Made by a program: the position numbers and the translations under genes | The notes under the pieces: generated by a model | Databases searched by the model: none | Told to the model about the DNA's origin: nothing | What the model saw: only the letters and a program-made list of their open reading frames with translations | Shown here: positions 17,383 through 26,293 of the stretch, in pieces | Layout of the letters: every line of letters begins with the position of its first letter | Numbering within the stretch: the first letter of the stretch is position 1 | NCBI GenBank assembly: GCA_949948985.1 | Contig: CATLIG010000004.1 | Location: forward strand, 1-64,000 | Reading direction: 5' to 3' | Source of the DNA: an uncultured Clostridia bacterium | GTDB lineage: Bacteria; Bacillota; Clostridia; Lachnospirales; CAG-274 | Length of the DNA: 64,000 nt

Positions 17383-18750
17383 TTACATAATAACAACGTC
17401 AAGAAGCTCTGAAACTGTCGAAACACCAATAACTTTAATTCCCTTTATATTCTGAACTTCTTTAAGATTTTCTTTAGGCACAACACAATTTTTAAAACCA
17501 AGCTTAGCCGCTTCCATAACTCTTTTTTCACTCATAACAACTGCTCTCATTTCCCCTGTCAGACCAATCTCGCCAAAAACAAGGGTATATGGATCAATAC
17601 TTTTATTTTTATAACTTGACGCAATAGCGCAGACAACAGAAGCGTCAAGAGATGGTTCCGCTATTTTTATTCCTCCTGTTAAATTCACATAACTGTCATA
17701 ATTTCCAAGATTAAGTCCGACACGCTTTTCAAGCACTGCAATAAGAAGATTAACTCTGTTATAATCCACGCCGGCAACCATTCTCCTTGGCATTCCAAAA
17801 TTAGTATAAGTAATAAGTGACTGAACCTCAACAAGTATAGGTCTTGTCCCTTCAATACTGCATGTAACAGCAGACCCCGAAACATCAAGAGGTCTGCCTA
17901 AAAGCATATATTCCGATGGGTTTTCTATTTCAACCAACCCCTCTTTTTTCATTTCAAAAACACCTATTTCGTTGGTAGAACCAAAACGATTTTTAACAGA
18001 ACGAAGAATACGATAGCTGGCTTTTCTTTCTCCCTCAAAATAAAGTACAGTATCAACAATATGCTCCAATACTCTTGGACCTGCGATAGCGCCGTCTTTT
18101 GTAACGTGACCGACAATAAAAACAGAAATATTTTCACCTTTTCCAAGATGCATAAGCTTTGACGTACATTCTCTGACCTGTGAAACACTTCCGGGAGCGC
18201 TTGCTATTTCATCAAGAAACATAGTCTGAATAGAATCAATTATTAGTAAATCAGGAGAAACATTCTTAATTGTATTTTCAATTATATTCATATTTGTTTC
18301 TGATAAAAGCAAAAGATTTTTAGTAGTTATATTAAGGCGCGATGCTCTGAGTTTAATCTGCTGAACCGATTCCTCTCCGGAAACATATAAAATCTGTTTT
18401 CCTTGTTCTCCAACATACTGGCAAATTTGAATAAGCAGAGTTGACTTCCCTATACCCGGGTCACCTCCCACAAGAGTAAGAGAACCTTGTACAATTCCTC
18501 CGCTTAAAACTCTGTCAAGCTCGCCTATATTTGTTTTTATGCGATTAGAGCTTATAGGCTGTATATTTTCAAGTCTTAGAGGTTTTCCCAATATAGAAGA
18601 ATCGGATTTGTAAGAAGATCCGAACGATATTTTTACATCCGCTTCCTCATTCATAGTGTTAAACATTCCGCAGGATGGACATTTTCCAAACCATCTTCCT
18701 GTTTCATAACCACATTCACCGCAGACATATTTTGTTTTCATTTTAGCCAC
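17383..18750 (-). CDS. radA: DNA repair protein RadA/Sms
   Basis: RecA-related ATPase that helps process recombination intermediates and branch migration. The 455 residues have the N-terminal zinc finger CGECGYETGRWFGKCPSCG, Walker A GGDPGIGKST (about 95-104), Walker B LLIIDSIQ, the RadA-specific KNRFG motif (about 252), and a Lon-protease-like C-terminal domain. GTG 18750 is chosen since GGGTGAT lies 3-4 bases before; ATG three codons later is too far from it. Terminates before the SEC-C gene after 120 bases. Confidence 0.96.
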   Translation of the reverse strand: MAKMKTKYVCGECGYETGRWFGKCPSCGMFNTMNEEADVKISFGSSYKSDSSILGKPLRLENIQPISSNRIKTNIGELDRVLSGGIVQGSLTLVGGDPGIGKSTLLIQICQYVGEQGKQILYVSGEESVQQIKLRASRLNITTKNLLLLSETNMNIIENTIKNVSPDLLIIDSIQTMFLDEIASAPGSVSQVRECTSKLMHLGKGENISVFIVGHVTKDGAIAGPRVLEHIVDTVLYFEGERKASYRILRSVKNRFGSTNEIGVFEMKKEGLVEIENPSEYMLLGRPLDVSGSAVTCSIEGTRPILVEVQSLITYTNFGMPRRMVAGVDYNRVNLLIAVLEKRVGLNLGNYDSYVNLTGGIKIAEPSLDASVVCAIASSYKNKSIDPYTLVFGEIGLTGEMRAVVMSEKRVMEAAKLGFKNCVVPKENLKEVQNIKGIKVIGVSTVSELLDVVIM

Positions 18751-18763
18751 ATAATCACCCGCT

Positions 18764-18858
18764 TATAGCAATTCACAAAATTTTTAGTATAAAACAATTC
18801 ATTGATATATTAGGTTTTATTAAAGCTTGTATATTCATTCTTTTATTATTTTGCATAA
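18764..18858. repeat. Family D AT-rich repeat
   Basis: TATAGCAATTCACAAAATTTTTAG at the left and TTCATTCTTTTATTATTTTGCATA at the right. Similar copies are at 52547-52644 (inverse), 56768-56856 and 58391-58493. About 95 bp, TA-flanked, non-coding. Confidence 0.6.
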
Positions 18859-18893
18859 ATTACAAAAATATCTGAATAAATACACAAATTTTC

Positions 18894-18939
18894 AAATTCT
18901 ATATATTTGACAATTAAAACTGCCAAATATATAGAATTT
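18894..18939. terminator. 16-bp perfect hairpin downstream of the 136-aa gene
   Basis: AAATTCTATATATTTG and CAAATATATAGAATTT flank a 14-base loop. AT-rich with no clear T-run; may end the minus-strand transcript from 19038-19448. Confidence 0.45.
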
Positions 18940-19037
18940 ACGGCAAATACACATTCCAATAAACGTATGCGATAATGAAAACAACACTCCCGACATACAA
19001 CAGTAATGCTTAATGAACCTTTTTATTACTTAAAATA

Positions 19038-19448
19038 TTATATTTTCTCAATACGAATTGATTTAGGCACAGTGCTTAAATCAACACTAAAACTTATCTT
19101 TCCTGAAAGATTTGCTTTCATTTTACCAATATTTACATCATCAACATAAATTTTATAACTTACATCAGAAGCCAGTTCAAGAGTAACCTGAGTATCATCA
19201 TAACCCTCAGCGGAAAAAATAATATTTTTTTCAGAAACTTTAAGATTGTGAACTGTAGCTCCCGGAACTGTTTCAATTAAAAGTTTTCCGTTTTTTTCAA
19301 GTCTTGTAATTTCATTGTGGGTTTTTACTTTATAAACATCGCCAAGCGCCTCAAATTCATTAACTTTTTGTTTTTGAGAAACCGAATAATTCCCAAAACT
19401 TAAACTGTTATCTCCCTCAACACGGATAACTTCATCTATTACAGCCAT
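19038..19448 (-). CDS. Conserved hypothetical protein (136 aa), clostridial type
   Basis: Small soluble protein rich in beta strands. It begins MAVIDEVIRVEGDNSLSFGNYSVSQKQKV and continues YKVKTHNEITRLEKNGKLLIETVPGA, GYDDTQVTLELASD, and NLSGKISFSVDLS. I recall very similar 136-residue proteins in Lachnospiraceae carrying the label endosialidase, which I do not think is supported by any catalytic motif here. TAGGAGG precedes ATG 8 bases away. It appears monocistronic. Confidence 0.75.
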   Translation of the reverse strand: MAVIDEVIRVEGDNSLSFGNYSVSQKQKVNEFEALGDVYKVKTHNEITRLEKNGKLLIETVPGATVHNLKVSEKNIIFSAEGYDDTQVTLELASDVSYKIYVDDVNIGKMKANLSGKISFSVDLSTVPKSIRIEKI

Positions 19449-20032
19449 TTTTAATTCCTCCTAAATGTTATAGTTTTACAGATAAACTGACTGAACATAA
19501 ACCACAAATATGAACCAATCAATAAATCTTTAAGGAAACTTGATTTAACAACAGTATAAAATGTAAAACCATTTAATTTATAATAATCTACAGGCTTTAT
19601 ATCTGTATTTACTCTTTAAATTTAGAATAATAACGTTAAAATCACTTTTTACTATTAAGAAAATAGCTATTTACCTAATTTTTACCGTTATAATAATATA
19701 GTTTCCTTTATATGATTATAACAAACTTTATTTAATTTGTATATAAAAAAATCAAAAAACAAAATATTTTTATTTATCTGTGGTAAAACAATAAAAAATA
19801 ATAATATTTTAATTAGCATCAATAAAACAAAAATATTAAAAAATGGCATAGACTTATTTTCAGCCCATGCCTTTTTATATTTTACTAAAAAATCGTAAAA
19901 AGAATGATTTAAGAAATTGTGATAATGAATGATTAAAAAAATTTGCTGTTTCATTTTCCGCTCACTATCCATCGGCATCAACCTATAAATTTTCTTTGAG
20001 CCTTGTGTATATAAATCATTTTTAAAATAAAA
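19449..20032. other. Non-coding region between tsf and the 136-aa gene
   Basis: Nearly 600 bases with one terminator-like hairpin (19838-19880). A 97-codon minus frame (19688-19981) is Phe/Ile/Asn-rich, has no ribosome site and includes that hairpin, so I do not call it. Nothing else seen. Confidence 0.6.
19838..19880 (-). terminator. Candidate terminator of rpsB-tsf
   Basis: On the minus strand AAAAAGGCATGGGCT pairs with AGTCTATGCCATTTTT and is followed by T-rich sequence. It is about 155 bases past the tsf stop; T-runs on both sides would also allow plus-strand use. Confidence 0.55.
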
Positions 20033-20971
20033 TTATACACCCATTGCTTTGTTTACTTCTTCAGCAAAATTTTCTTCTTTCTTTTCAATACCTTCACCTG
20101 TTTCAAAACGAACAAACGCTTTAACAGAAACATTTCCGCCTATTTCTTTAGCGATAGAAGCAATATATTGTTTAACTGTTTCTTTATCTTCAGCTTTTAC
20201 ATATTCTTGTTCAATAAGACATTTTTCTTTTAATTCTTTGTTAAGACGACCTGTAATCATTTTTTCAATCACATTATCAGGCTTTTTAGCGTTAGCAGGG
20301 TCATTTTTAGCCTGCTGAGTAAGAATTTCAGTTTCTTTTTGAATATAATCTGAAGGAACTGAGTCTTTATCAACAAATTCGGGATTCATAGCGGCAATCT
20401 GCATAGCGATATTTTTACCCGCCTCATTTAAAACATCTGATTTAACATCTGTTGCAAACTGGAGTAAAACCGCAACCTTTCCTCCCGCATGTAAATAAGA
20501 CACAAGATATCCATTTTCATCATTAACAAATTTTTTGAAACGTCTGATATTAAGATTTTCACCTATAACAGAAATTTTTTGAGTTAAAGCCTCTTTAACT
20601 GTAATACTTTCATCATCAATCCATTTTTCATCAAAAAGCTCGTCTATATTTTTAGCATCTGATTTAACAATCTGCTTTGCCACAGTATCGACAAACTTCT
20701 GAAATTCAGCATTTTTAGCGACAAAATCAGTTTCACTGTTTATCTCAACAATAACACCTGTTTTATTGTCATCTGTAATATAAGCATAGCTAAGACCCTC
20801 TGCGGCAATACGTCCTGCCTTTTTAGCAGCAGCCGCAAGCCCCTTTTCTCTAAGGATTTCAACTGCCTTATCTATATTTCCGTCAGCCTCAACCAAAGCT
20901 TCTTTACAAGTGCTCATACCAACACCTGTCATTTCTCTGAGTTCTTTAATCATAGCAGCAGTAACAGCCAT
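20033..20971 (-). CDS. tsf: Translation elongation factor Ts
   Basis: Guanine-nucleotide exchange factor for EF-Tu. The 312 residues have the N-terminal UBA-like domain (MAVTAAMIKELREMTGVGMSTCKEAL, with TGVGMSTCKEAL signature), then VEINSETDFVAKNAEF and the dimer/core domains LHAGGKVAVLLQF. Length is typical for Firmicutes. GGAGGTAAACAAA precedes ATG. It is the second gene of rpsB-tsf, separated by 52 bases. Confidence 0.98.
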   Translation of the reverse strand: MAVTAAMIKELREMTGVGMSTCKEALVEADGNIDKAVEILREKGLAAAAKKAGRIAAEGLSYAYITDDNKTGVIVEINSETDFVAKNAEFQKFVDTVAKQIVKSDAKNIDELFDEKWIDDESITVKEALTQKISVIGENLNIRRFKKFVNDENGYLVSYLHAGGKVAVLLQFATDVKSDVLNEAGKNIAMQIAAMNPEFVDKDSVPSDYIQKETEILTQQAKNDPANAKKPDNVIEKMITGRLNKELKEKCLIEQEYVKAEDKETVKQYIASIAKEIGGNVSVKAFVRFETGEGIEKKEENFAEEVNKAMGV

Positions 20972-21023
20972 TTTGTTTACCTCCGTAACAATATTTCAAA
21001 AAAAATATAAAAATCATCAAAAA

Positions 21024-21749
21024 TTATTCAGAAACAGCTTCCGGTCCTTCTTCTGAAACTTCCATCTCGCCCTGTCTTGATTCAATAACAGCATCAGCTA
21101 CCTTTCCGGCTATAAGCTTAACCGCACGGATAGCATCGTCATTACCCGGAATTACATAATCAATTTCCTCAGGATCACAGTTTGTGTCAACAATAGCAAC
21201 AATAGGAATATTAAGGTTATGAGCTTCTTTTACAGCTATTCTTTCTTTTCTTGGATCAACTATAAACATAACGTCCGGTATTCTTGTCATATTTTTGATA
21301 CCGCCGATATTTCTCTCAAGTTTTTCTTTCTCATGCATAAGGTTAGCGACTTCTTTTTTAGGAAGCAATTCCATAGTACCGTCTTCAACCATCGCCTCAA
21401 GTTCTTTAAGTCTTTGAATTCTTGTTTTAATTGTTTCAAAGTTTGTAAGCATACCGCCGAGCCATCTTTCATTAATGTAGTACATACCACATCTTAATGC
21501 CTCTTCTTTTATAGAATCCTGAGCTTGTTTTTTAGTACCTACAAAAAGAATTTCCCCGCCGTCATTAATAATTTCGGAAACAGCTTTATATGCCTCTTCA
21601 ACCTTTTTAACTGTTTTCTGAAGGTCAATAATATAAATACCGTTTCTTTCAGCAAAGATATATTCAGCCATTTTAGGATTCCATCTTCTTGTCTGATGTC
21701 CGAAATGAACACCCGCTTCCAATAATTGTTTCATAGAAATAACACTCAT
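21024..21749 (-). CDS. rpsB: 30S ribosomal protein S2
   Basis: Small-subunit protein S2, 241 residues. Begins [32 protein letters not shown]; contains [27 protein letters not shown] and the [25 protein letters not shown] segment. The frame stays open upstream to 21872 but that extension is the mRNA leader: AGGAGGT sits 6 bases before ATG 21749 and all homologues start here. Promoter and a roughly 100-base leader with a hairpin next to the ribosome site are visible. Confidence 0.98.
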   Translation of the reverse strand: MSVISMKQLLEAGVHFGHQTRRWNPKMAEYIFAERNGIYIIDLQKTVKKVEEAYKAVSEIINDGGEILFVGTKKQAQDSIKEEALRCGMYYINERWLGGMLTNFETIKTRIQRLKELEAMVEDGTMELLPKKEVANLMHEKEKLERNIGGIKNMTRIPDVMFIVDPRKERIAVKEAHNLNIPIVAIVDTNCDPEEIDYVIPGNDDAIRAVKLIAGKVADAVIESRQGEMEVSEEGPEAVSE

Positions 21750-21849
21750 TTTTAGTACCTCCTGTGGTTTTAATCCTCCACAAGTCAAAAGCCAAGAACC
21801 ATATAACGGCACCGCCTGACAATATAACTTGTGTGTGTTTTCCAATTCG
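21750..21849 (-). promoter_or_regulatory. Candidate rpsB leader RNA
   Basis: Between the predicted start and ATG, the leader has a small GGC...GCC hairpin (about 21806-21814) and a TTGTGG/CCACAG stem (about 21763-21782) that ends exactly at the AGGAGG ribosome site. S2 autoregulates its own mRNA in several bacteria; whether this leader is an S2 target is inference. Confidence 0.4.
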
Positions 21850-21855
21850 TCTGCT

Positions 21856-21884
21856 ATTATAACACAATACATAAACTATTGCAA
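21856..21884 (-). promoter_or_regulatory. Promoter of rpsB-tsf
   Basis: TTGCAA, 17-base spacer, TATAAT on the minus strand; predicted start near 21849. Confidence 0.8.
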
Positions 21885-21901
21885 GCATTTTTTTACAATA
21901 A

Positions 21902-21993
21902 TATAGTCAATCAACTTGAAAAGGAGAAAAAGGAAACGAGCAAAAAGAATTTTTTGTAGCCGAACTTACTTATTTTTAAATTGATTAACTATA
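21902..21993. repeat. Family A repeat, internally deleted (92 bp)
   Basis: Both ends are present (TATAGTCAATCAACTTGAAAAGGAG; CTTATTTTTAAATTGATTAACTATA) but the central 70 bases, including the apex hairpin, are missing. It abuts the rpsB promoter upstream side. Confidence 0.8.
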
Positions 21994-22040
21994 ACACTGG
22001 TGTTATAAAATTGCCACTATCTTGCTGTTTTCATACAGCC

Positions 22041-22084
22041 AAAACAGGCGGGGACTGAAAAAAACAGTATCCCGCCTGTTTTAA
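22041..22084 (-). terminator. Strong terminator of the Cys-rich protein gene
   Basis: AAAACAGGCGGG and CCCGCCTGTTTT with an inner CTG...CAG, loop AAAAAAA. On the minus strand it follows the stop codon by about 30 bases. Confidence 0.8.
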
Positions 22085-22110
22085 ATATTATCTGCAAAAA
22101 CACAGATATT

Positions 22111-22449
22111 TTAAATTGCGTTGTGAGTAAAGCTTGCGATAGCGCAGGTTGGAATAATTGTAACAGAACCCAAAGGATTATTTCGGCAGCAGCAGCCATT
22201 GTTTCCAAATCCGTTAAATCCGCTGTTATTAATACCGCATGGAGACAAACCTCTTATACAGTTGCTTCCGATAGGGCAGGAAGGAGCCCAGCCTATACTG
22301 CACAGCAGTTTTACATTATTGCAGTCAGCGGCAATTAAAACGCCTGTAAATCCTGAACCTGAGAGTCCTCCGCTTGTTGTAAATACAGTAACCGTCTGAC
22401 CAATGTATCTTCGCATTTCATCAACAATAGAATTATTAAAAGTTTCCAT
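22111..22449 (-). CDS. Small Cys/Gly/Asn-rich protein (112 aa), possible spore-coat type
   Basis: Encodes METFNNSIVDEMRRYIGQTVTVFTT then GGLSGSGFTGVLIAADCNNVKLLC, followed by a Gly-Asn-Cys-rich tail with CPIGSNC, SPCGINN and a CCC run, 112 residues in all. The first half looks like a small Sm-like beta domain; Cys clusters are typical of coat or exosporium morphogenetic proteins, but this is only a guess. Two ATGs lie two codons apart; the second (22449) has proper spacing from AAGGAGG. Single gene with its own terminator. Confidence 0.7.
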   Translation of the reverse strand: METFNNSIVDEMRRYIGQTVTVFTTSGGLSGSGFTGVLIAADCNNVKLLCSIGWAPSCPIGSNCIRGLSPCGINNSGFNGFGNNGCCCRNNPLGSVTIIPTCAIASFTHNAI

Positions 22450-22783
22450 AACCATAACCTCCTTAATATATTAAATTTATTTAAGAATTTTGGTTTCCAC
22501 AGTTATATAAAAATAATTTATATTGTTTTTATAAATTTGAGAATTTCTTCTCACTACATACTATGACAAGCGTATTAAAATTGACACAGCTCTTATTTTA
22601 AAAATTTTTATTATAACCGGAATAATAGAATAATGAACAAATAAATTTTAATAAAAGAAGTACAATAATATTTTCCAAGAATACGCTTCGTTAAATTTTT
22701 TTAATAATCAGCGTTTTTAAGTACAGGCACAACCCAACTGATATAATTATATATTAAAAATATACGTTATTGAGGTGTATTAG
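22450..22783. other. Divergent intergenic region, Cys-rich gene / feoA
   Basis: Holds promoters for both directions. On plus, TGATATAAT at 22739 is the best candidate. TTGACA at 22581 has no matching -10 at proper distance. No gene, no repeat recognised, no clear Fur box. Confidence 0.5.
22739..22747 (+). promoter_or_regulatory. Extended -10 promoter of feoAB
   Basis: TGATATAAT matches TGnTATAAT; 36 bases before feoA ATG. The following AT-rich palindrome-like stretch might bind a metal regulator, but no consensus is readable. Confidence 0.45.
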
Positions 22784-23026
22784 ATGGATTTGCTCATTAC
22801 GCTTGACAAAGTTCCTTTAAATGTTCCTGTAAAAATTGTATCAATAAAATCTGAGTTTTCAAATAAAAAGCGCCTTACAGAACTTGGATTTACAGAAAAC
22901 TGTGAGATAATTCCTGTTCATATAAGTCCTCTTGGCGACCCGACCGCTTATTGCATAAGAGGTACAATAATAGCTTTGCGAAAAGAAGACGCTGAAAATA
23001 TTATTATAATGCCAAAGGAGGTCTGA
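22784..23026 (+). CDS. feoA: Ferrous iron transport protein A
   Basis: Eighty-residue SH3-like cytosolic protein that supports FeoB. It shows LNVPVKIVSIKSE, RLTELGFTENCEIIPVHISPLGDPTAYCIRGT and IALRKEDAENI, the standard FeoA pattern. GAGGTG precedes ATG. The stop is 2 bases before feoB, so translation is coupled. Confidence 0.93.
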   Translation: MDLLITLDKVPLNVPVKIVSIKSEFSNKKRLTELGFTENCEIIPVHISPLGDPTAYCIRGTIIALRKEDAENIIIMPKEV

Positions 23027-23028
23027 AA

Positions 23029-24894
23029 ATGGATAAAAAAATTTTCACCGTTGCCCTTGTCGGAAATCCGAATACAGGTAAAAGCACCGTTTTTAACGCT
23101 CTCACAGGATTAAAACAACATACCGGAAACTGGACTGGCAAGACCGTAGGAAATGCCATCGGCAATTTCAAATATAAAGATACTGCTTTTGACATAGTCG
23201 ATCTTCCGGGAATTTATTCAATAAACCCAACATCTCCGGATGAAAAAGAAGCGACTGATTATCTAAAAGAAAACAAACCCGATGTTGTTGTAATTGTCGC
23301 TGACGCCACCTGTCTTGAGAGAAATCTTATTTTAATATTGCAAATAACAGAGCTTTGCCATAATGTAGTTTTATGCGTAAATCTTATTGACGAAGCAAAA
23401 AGAAAAAATATTTATATTGACACAAAAAAACTGTCTTACGAGTTAGGGATAGACGTAATAAGCACAAACGCAAGAAATAAAAAAGGTCTTGAAAAATTAA
23501 AAGAAACCATTTATAAAAACACTGTAAAAATTTTTACAAAAATAAATAGCTCAGAAAACAAAATTTTTAAAAATAAGAAAGATAATTATGAAAAAAACTT
23601 AAACAGCACAATATCCAATGCTGAAAAAATATACCGTTTGTCAGTAAAAACCGATTGTTGTTATACATGTGGAATAGACAGAAAAATTGACAATATTGTA
23701 TTAAGCAGAAAAGCAGGCATTCCATTAATGCTTTTAATGCTTTCTATAATATTGTGGATTACAATATTTGGAGCTAATTATCCATCACATGCTTTAAGTA
23801 CCTTTTTTACATTTGCCGAAAAAAAACTTGCCGATTTTTTCACTTATATAAATATGCCTGCATTTATACACGGAATATTTGTTGACGGAATATTCAGAAC
23901 TCTTGCGTGGATAGTCGCTGTAATGCTTCCGCCAATGGCGATTTTCTTTCCCCTTTTTACTTTTTTTGAAGACTTAGGTCTTCTTCCCCGAATAGCTTTT
24001 AATCTGGATAAATTTTTTAAAAACGCAAAAACCCATGGAAAACAAGTATTGACTATGTGTATGGGACTTGGATGCAATGCCGCCGGAGTAACCGCCTGTC
24101 GGATAATAGACTCTCCAAGAGAACGCCTTATAGCGATAATAACAAACAATTTTATACCATGTAACGGCCGTTTTCCCGGAATAATAGCTATTTCCTCAAT
24201 ATTTATTGCCGGTACAGGAGTTTTAGCGTCATTAAAAGTTTCTATAGTTGTATTGGCATCAATAATATTCGCTATTTTTATAACACTAATAGTATCAAAA
24301 ATATTGTCATCAACAATATTGAAAGGAATGCCGTCATCTTTTATTCTTGAACTTCCGCCTTACAGAAAACCCGAATTAAAAAAAATAATAGTAAGAAGCA
24401 TATTTGACCGTACATTATTTGTACTTGGCAGAGCTGTTGCCGTTGCCGCGCCGATAGGTGCCGTTATCTGGATACTTCAAAATACATTTATCGGAGGAAA
24501 CAGCGTTCTGTCTTATCTTTCAGATTTTTTAGACCCATTCGCCCATATAATGGGGCTTGACGGAGTAATACTCGCGGCGTTTATAATAGGCATACCGGCA
24601 AATGAAATAGTAATTCCTTTAATAATAATGTTTTATTTAAAAAATCCATCACTTGTTCCATTTGAAGACACAAAAGAGCTGAGCGAACTATTAATCGCAA
24701 ACAACTGGACAATAAAAACAGCGGTTTGCACAATTTTATTTTCACTAAATCATTTTCCCTGCAGTACAACATTATTAACCATAAAAAAAGAAACCGGCGG
24801 ACTTAAATGGCCTGCCATAACATTTTTAATTCATACATCAGTAGGAATTTTTATATGTATCACGGCAAATTTATTTATGTCGATATTTATATAG
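23029..24894 (+). CDS. feoB: Ferrous iron transport protein B
   Basis: GTP-gated Fe(II) transporter of the cytoplasmic membrane. The 621 residues start with a G domain: G1 GNPNTGKST (about 11-19), switch HTGNWTGKTV, G3 DLPGIYS, G4 NLIDEAKR, G5-like STNARN. The membrane domain (about 230-620) has both gates: CMGLGCNAAGVTACRIIDS...NNFIPCNGRFPG and the second with IPANEIVIPLIIMF. It is shorter than the 700-770 residues of E. coli-type FeoB, a length common in Clostridia. AGGAGG is embedded in the end of feoA. Confidence 0.96.
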   Translation: MDKKIFTVALVGNPNTGKSTVFNALTGLKQHTGNWTGKTVGNAIGNFKYKDTAFDIVDLPGIYSINPTSPDEKEATDYLKENKPDVVVIVADATCLERNLILILQITELCHNVVLCVNLIDEAKRKNIYIDTKKLSYELGIDVISTNARNKKGLEKLKETIYKNTVKIFTKINSSENKIFKNKKDNYEKNLNSTISNAEKIYRLSVKTDCCYTCGIDRKIDNIVLSRKAGIPLMLLMLSIILWITIFGANYPSHALSTFFTFAEKKLADFFTYINMPAFIHGIFVDGIFRTLAWIVAVMLPPMAIFFPLFTFFEDLGLLPRIAFNLDKFFKNAKTHGKQVLTMCMGLGCNAAGVTACRIIDSPRERLIAIITNNFIPCNGRFPGIIAISSIFIAGTGVLASLKVSIVVLASIIFAIFITLIVSKILSSTILKGMPSSFILELPPYRKPELKKIIVRSIFDRTLFVLGRAVAVAAPIGAVIWILQNTFIGGNSVLSYLSDFLDPFAHIMGLDGVILAAFIIGIPANEIVIPLIIMFYLKNPSLVPFEDTKELSELLIANNWTIKTAVCTILFSLNHFPCSTTLLTIKKETGGLKWPAITFLIHTSVGIFICITANLFMSIFI

Positions 24895-24933
24895 AGCAAA
24901 CAAAATAATTTAAAAAAATCAATAGACTTCTTT

Positions 24934-25097
24934 TATAGTCAATCAACTTAAAAATAAGTAAGTTCGGCAGTTAAAAATCATTTTTGCCGCATTGCCGTCG
25001 GTCGGCATAGGCAGTCGGCTATGCTCTCCCTCCGCCGCCTTGCAAAAATAATTTTTAGCTTGCCTCATTTTTCTCATTTTCAAGTTGATTGACTATA
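24934..25097. repeat. Family A MITE-like palindromic repeat
   Basis: Full 164-bp copy, same orientation as the 9613 copy. It starts 40 bases past feoB and could stabilise its 3' end. Confidence 0.9.
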
Positions 25098-25127
25098 AAA
25101 CTTCACGCTTTTACAAATATAACCTGA

Positions 25128-25243
25128 TGTTGAATTGATGTAATTTTGTAGTTTCAAAAAAATTTAATGAAAAGAAAATTAAACTTCTATTGCCGAAAAA
25201 ATCTTTCGTCAATCATTATCACGGTAGTTTTAAATGGGTCTAA
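25128..25243. repeat. Family B repeat (degenerate)
   Basis: Recognised by AAACTTCTATTGCCGAAAAAATC and CTTTCGTCAATCATTATCACGG...GGGTCTAATA, matching the right half of other family B copies. Confidence 0.5.
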
Positions 25244-25373
25244 TAAAAAAAACAAAAATATTTCTGTCTTTTTTCACAAATATATGATAAAATAATCTTA
25301 TATAAAATATTTTAAACTTTTTAAAATATAAATTACAGAAAGGATACCGCATAAATTGCGAAAGGTGATTTTT

Positions 25374-25994
25374 ATGGATAATAAATTTATAATTACAATA
25401 GGGCGCCAATTTGGGAGCGGAGGACATGACATAGGCAAAAAAATTGCTGACTCATTTGGAATAGATTTTTATGATAAAGAACTTATTTCTCTTGCGTCAA
25501 AAGAAAGTGGATTTTCTGAAAACGTTTTTGAAAAAGCTGATGAAGCTCCATCAAACAGCTTTTTATATTCCCTTGTAATCGGTTCGAATCCAATGAGTTC
25601 ATTATTTTTCAGAAATGACGATTTACTTACAAATGATAAACTTTTTTCAATTCAGTCCAAGGTAATAAAAAACATAGCAAGGAAAAATTCGTGCGTAATT
25701 GTGGGTAGATGCTCCGACTATATACTTCGAGATGAGGAAAACTTAACGCGAATATATTTCCACGCTGATAACGACTTCAGGGTAAAACGAATAATGGAAT
25801 TGTATAATCTGTCTGAAAAAGAAGCGCAAAATTCGATCACAAAAGCTGATAAAAAAAGAAATAATTATTATAATTACTATACAGGAAATGAGTGGACAGA
25901 TTTAAAAAATTATGACATAATAATAAACACAAGTAAAATAGGAATTGATAAATCTGTAAAAATAGTAACAGATTATATAAAAATGAAAAACTAA
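25374..25994 (+). CDS. Cytidylate kinase-like family protein
   Basis: 206 residues starting FIITIGRQFGSGGHDIGKKIADSFGI, a P-loop variant (GRQFGSGGHDIG) typical of the cytidylate-kinase-2 family in Clostridia, followed by FYDKELISLASKESGFSE, CVIVGRCSDYIL and the lid-like ADKKRNNYYNYYTGNEWTD. The P-loop lacks the usual GK[ST] ending in place; the substrate is unknown. ATG 25374 has AAAGGTGATT upstream; the in-frame TTG at 25356 does not. Monocistronic with an excellent terminator. Confidence 0.85.
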   Translation: MDNKFIITIGRQFGSGGHDIGKKIADSFGIDFYDKELISLASKESGFSENVFEKADEAPSNSFLYSLVIGSNPMSSLFFRNDDLLTNDKLFSIQSKVIKNIARKNSCVIVGRCSDYILRDEENLTRIYFHADNDFRVKRIMELYNLSEKEAQNSITKADKKRNNYYNYYTGNEWTDLKNYDIIINTSKIGIDKSVKIVTDYIKMKN

Positions 25995-26042
25995 AAAAAC
26001 GGATATGAAATAATTAGAGGTTATTTCATATCCGTTTTTTTA
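25994..26042 (+). terminator. Terminator of the cytidylate kinase-like gene
   Basis: AAAAAACGGATATGAAATAA pairs with TTATTTCATATCCGTTTTTT across a 6-7-base loop, ending in a T-run; it overlaps the stop codon region. Confidence 0.92.
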
Positions 26043-26117
26043 TATGCGGCGCATAAAAATCAAAAAATCCGCAAACAAAACTTACTTATAGTCAATACGT
26101 TAAAAACACTAAAAAGT

Positions 26118-26280
26118 TATAGTCAATCAACTTGAAAATGAGAAAAAGGAGGCGAGCTAAAAATTATTTTTTCAAGACAAGGTCGGAAGAGCATAACCAA
26201 ATGCTATGCCGACCGACGGCAACGCAGCAAAAAGGATTTTTAGCCGCCGAACTTACTTATTTTTAAGTTGATTGACTATA
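26118..26280. repeat. Family A MITE-like palindromic repeat
   Basis: Full 163-bp copy. A short TATAGTCAATACGTTAAAAA fragment at 26091-26110 just before it looks like a broken left end of another copy. It lies between the convergent kinase-like and spoIIQ genes. Confidence 0.9.
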
Positions 26281-26293
26281 TTATATTCTTAAT

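Noticed and set aside
18894-18939. Regulatory operator before radA
   Set aside because: The hairpin lies well upstream and downstream of another same-strand gene; a terminator is the simpler reading.
19688-19981. 97-codon minus-strand frame downstream of tsf
   Set aside because: No ribosome site, composition of random AT-rich DNA, contains the probable tsf terminator hairpin.
21750-21872. N-terminal extension of rpsB by 41 codons
   Set aside because: It overlaps the promoter and leader; AGGAGG and homology place the start at 21749.
22700-22783. Fur or other metal box before feoA
   Set aside because: The sequence is AT-rich and partly palindromic but no consensus could be read with confidence.
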